From positions 124,342-188,341 of the forward strand of contig VXBA01002640.1 in NCBI GenBank assembly GCA_013399895.1: a DNA stretch of 64,000 nucleotides, read 5' to 3'. Below are positions 61,681 to 64,000 of this stretch, one piece after another; the first letter of the stretch is position 1, and the number at the start of each line of letters is the position of its first letter. A program made the position numbers and the translations under genes. The DNA is from Serilophus lunatus. Its lineage: Eukaryota > Chordata > Aves > Passeriformes > Eurylaimidae. Under the pieces are notes generated by a model. It made no database searches. It was not told the DNA's origin and worked only from the letters and a program-made list of their open reading frames with translations.

Positions 61681-63573
61681 CATGAATTTCCACCTACTCA
61701 ACTCCTTTTTTCCCCTTCTCCAACTCGCTTTTCTCCTTACAGTCCCTCCTCCTGGCCTTTAGGTAGATTTGCAGGGGGGGCAAGACAAGACAGAAGATGG
61801 GAACAGCAGTGACACAGCTGAGCCTCTTCAGGGGAGAAGCGCTCCTTGAAGTGACAAGCAAACCAGCCTGGGATCCCTGCACCATCTCCAAACCCTCCTC
61901 AGCTCACACTTGTTAACCTCAAATAATTTTTTTAAATACTCATCATTGGCCACTTCTGCTGCCAAGTCTTCCCAGACACCACAGGTTTGGTTACTGGTTT
62001 TGGAAGCTAGTTTCTCTTTGATTGGAAATATTGATGCAACATACTATTAGTCAGCTTGCAGTGTCCTACTACTTGCCACAACGATCTCCACATCTATCTC
62101 CTTCCAGTTCCCTAAACCAGTGTTCATGCCTTGGGCAACATGTTCCTCTACCCCACAGAGAGTACGGTGCTGTAACCATAGCTGCTACAAGCCTGTCATC
62201 TATTTTAGCTAATTGGCATTGCCTCCTGCTCCTGCTCTGCAGCACTCATGCCCGTCCAGACGTGCCTGGGACATGCCAGCTCCTTACAGCACCGTATTTG
62301 CCAAGGCACTCGCCCGGCACGTGCCTGTTGGAGGCATCTGGGAACACCGAGGACAGAGCAGGAATCTCAGGGACAAAGCCCACAGGCAGTTCATCTGAGG
62401 GGAGCTGTCTCCAGAAGATGCAACCGTTCTCTTTCATCTTCCTGGCAGGTGTCAGAGCAGATAGACCAAGACCCAGTTCCTGGTGCAGCAAGCACAGGGA
62501 CACTCCTCAGGCTCAGGAGTTTTCTGGTGCTTATGCTTTTAGCCAGTTTAGAAGGTTGTTTGTTTCTCTTGATCCTTTATTAAAAAGAAAATAAAATCTT
62601 CTCAGTATTCTTCAGCCAGGACACTGAGCAGCCACGTGTGTCCCTGACCCTTCAGATCCCCCTTCAGCTTTGATAACCAGGCTGGTCCTTTCACACTGCA
62701 GTGGTGGCACTTGACCAATTCTGTTGATTTCTGGCACAATTCCCCAGAGCACTTCTTGCCTTCCCCCTCCTCAATTTCAGGGGCAGCTTACTTACATTTT
62801 CACTACTACATTAAGGTTTAAATTCTGCTCCAACACTGCAAACCTCCCTCCTCCTGTCCGAGTTTGCAACCCCACCCCAGCCTGCTGACGGGACTCTAAC
62901 CAGAATCCTCCACAGAGCACAGGAGTACTCACAAACCCCTGTGGCTTTTCCTAGCCTGATGTTAAACTTGGGCTTTTGTTTCCAGGATGATGCTCACGGT
63001 GCTGAAGCCAGGCTTACACACTCAATGTCTCCTTTGTCTCCCCGTAATTCGGTGATGGTATTGGTGGTGATCAAAGGCACTGTAAGAGCCTTATGCTGAA
63101 GCACCACGAAAAGCAGCTTTTAGAATTGCCCTGCTTGGGTCTGTGGTCACTCTGCCTTGCCCAGGAATGAGACATAAAATAACTTACACACCAGAAACAT
63201 TATTTTAAAGAGTAATGCCTTAATAGGGAGATTGCAGAGGCTCATTTTCCCGGCAGCACAAATCCCTGTTTGACTCAAGCCACAATGACCCCTTCTCTGT
63301 CCCCCTTTGGAGCAGCATTCCCACTGTAAATGTTAATGGCACTGTGCACACATGTTGGACAGAACAAAGCTCTGCATTATCACTCGCTGTCGCGGCGTGA
63401 GTCAGTCTGTGCTACAGATCATGAAGGCAGTGGCTGCAAGGTCACAACTTCTGGAGATGTGATAGTCATTCAAGCACAAAGACAAGGGGAGGACATTACT
63501 GGGTCAGGGAGCTGGGATGTCTAGGGGAATTTAGGACATTTAACACGATGCAGGAAGAACGCATAAAGGAACT

Positions 63574-63715
63574 TCACAGAATAGTGTGGGTTGAAAGAGA
63601 CCTTCAAGATCATCCAGTTCCAACCCTCTGCCTTAGGAAGGGCACCTTCCACTAGAACAGGTCGCTCCAAGCCACATCCAACCTGGCCTTGAATACTTCC
63701 AGGGATGCAACAGCC
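63574..63715 (-). mobile_element. CR1 fragment
   Basis: Antisense: cacagaatagtgtgggttga, atcatccagttccaaccctc. Confidence 0.9.
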
Positions 63716-64000
63716 ACAACTCCAACACATGTATCTGTATATTTATTTACCATCAGGCAAAGACAAGATTAATGCTGCTGAAGATCACCATTCCTTTGTT
63801 CATGGTCCAGGCTGCATCTCATCCTGAGAGAAGGGTAGGCTTCCAGCATCATCATTCCTTTCATCTGTGGTCTTTTACCATGCTGTCCAAAAGTCTCACT
63901 AGCTCCTTTCCCATCCAGGCCTCACCCACACAGGGATTCTGCAGCGCAGAGTAGTGGAAATGGGAGGGAAGAAGGGAATCCACTCCCTGCACCTGCCAGA

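Larger units (their letters stand above)
57900..64000. other. upstream non-coding region
   Basis: No coding exon recognised. Holds three CR1 fragments (59528, 60210, 63574), an A18 run, a possible solo LTR (61215-61680), a YY1-like palindrome (58248-58276) and an AT-rich TAATTA-containing stretch (58800-59230). In human FGF1 lies upstream of ARHGAP26; none of its exons are seen here. Confidence 0.7.

Noticed and set aside
62022..62594. 190-codon plus-strand frame upstream of the gene, ending near an A-rich aataaa
   Set aside because: No recognised domain; the aataaa context occurs by chance in AT-rich DNA. An FGF1-related exon was considered and not found.
1..64000. ARHGAP10, ARHGAP42 or OPHN1 as the identity of the gene
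   Set aside because: The N-terminus, the exon 8 segment and the VYNSNKDNQSEG linker match ARHGAP26; the paralogues differ at these places.
1..64000. A bacterial, phage or otherwise new genetic system
   Set aside because: The window has vertebrate splice structure and CR1 repeats throughout; no operons, CRISPR arrays, tRNA or rRNA genes were seen.

Overview
The window is vertebrate nuclear DNA, almost certainly from a bird. About twenty truncated copies of CR1, the dominant retrotransposon of bird genomes, are scattered through it in both orientations, recognisable by their 3-prime tails. There are no primate- or rodent-type SINEs. The DNA is intron-rich, and the only gene I can support has a classical exon-intron structure on the minus strand.

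That gene is ARHGAP26 (GRAF1, GTPase regulator associated with focal adhesion kinase), read right to left. Fourteen coding exons, each with GT-AG borders and matching phases, run from the start codon at 57444 to a last exon at 237-311. Together they give 1285 coding bases (428 complete codons plus one base), with no stop codon or frameshift. They encode the BAR domain, the PH domain, the linker and the first part of the RhoGAP domain, including the arginine finger at residue 412. The rest of the RhoGAP domain, the serine/proline-rich region and the SH3 domain must lie to the left, outside the window.

Layout from right to left: 57.9-64 kb is upstream, non-coding sequence with three CR1 copies, a possible solo LTR and an AT-rich candidate regulatory stretch. 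57.2-58.1 kb is the CpG-rich promoter and exon 1, interrupted by an assembly gap (57598-57769). 39.4-57.3 kb is intron 1. 32.6-39.4 kb holds exons 2-9 close together (BAR and first half of PH). 21.7-30 kb holds exons 10 and 11 (second half of PH) around an 8 kb intron. 6.7-21.7 kb is a 15 kb intron, and 0.2-6.7 kb holds exons 12-14 (linker and start of RhoGAP).

The long open frames elsewhere, including runs of 150-260 codons, show no recognisable domain, no splice structure and no start context, and I treat them as chance. I found no RNA gene, CRISPR array or new genetic system. The points worth a second look are the compactness of the locus, a few minisatellites and palindromes, isolated CpG-dense or homeodomain-site-rich intronic segments, and the possible LTR. 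Comparisons with human ARHGAP26 are from memory and were not computed.
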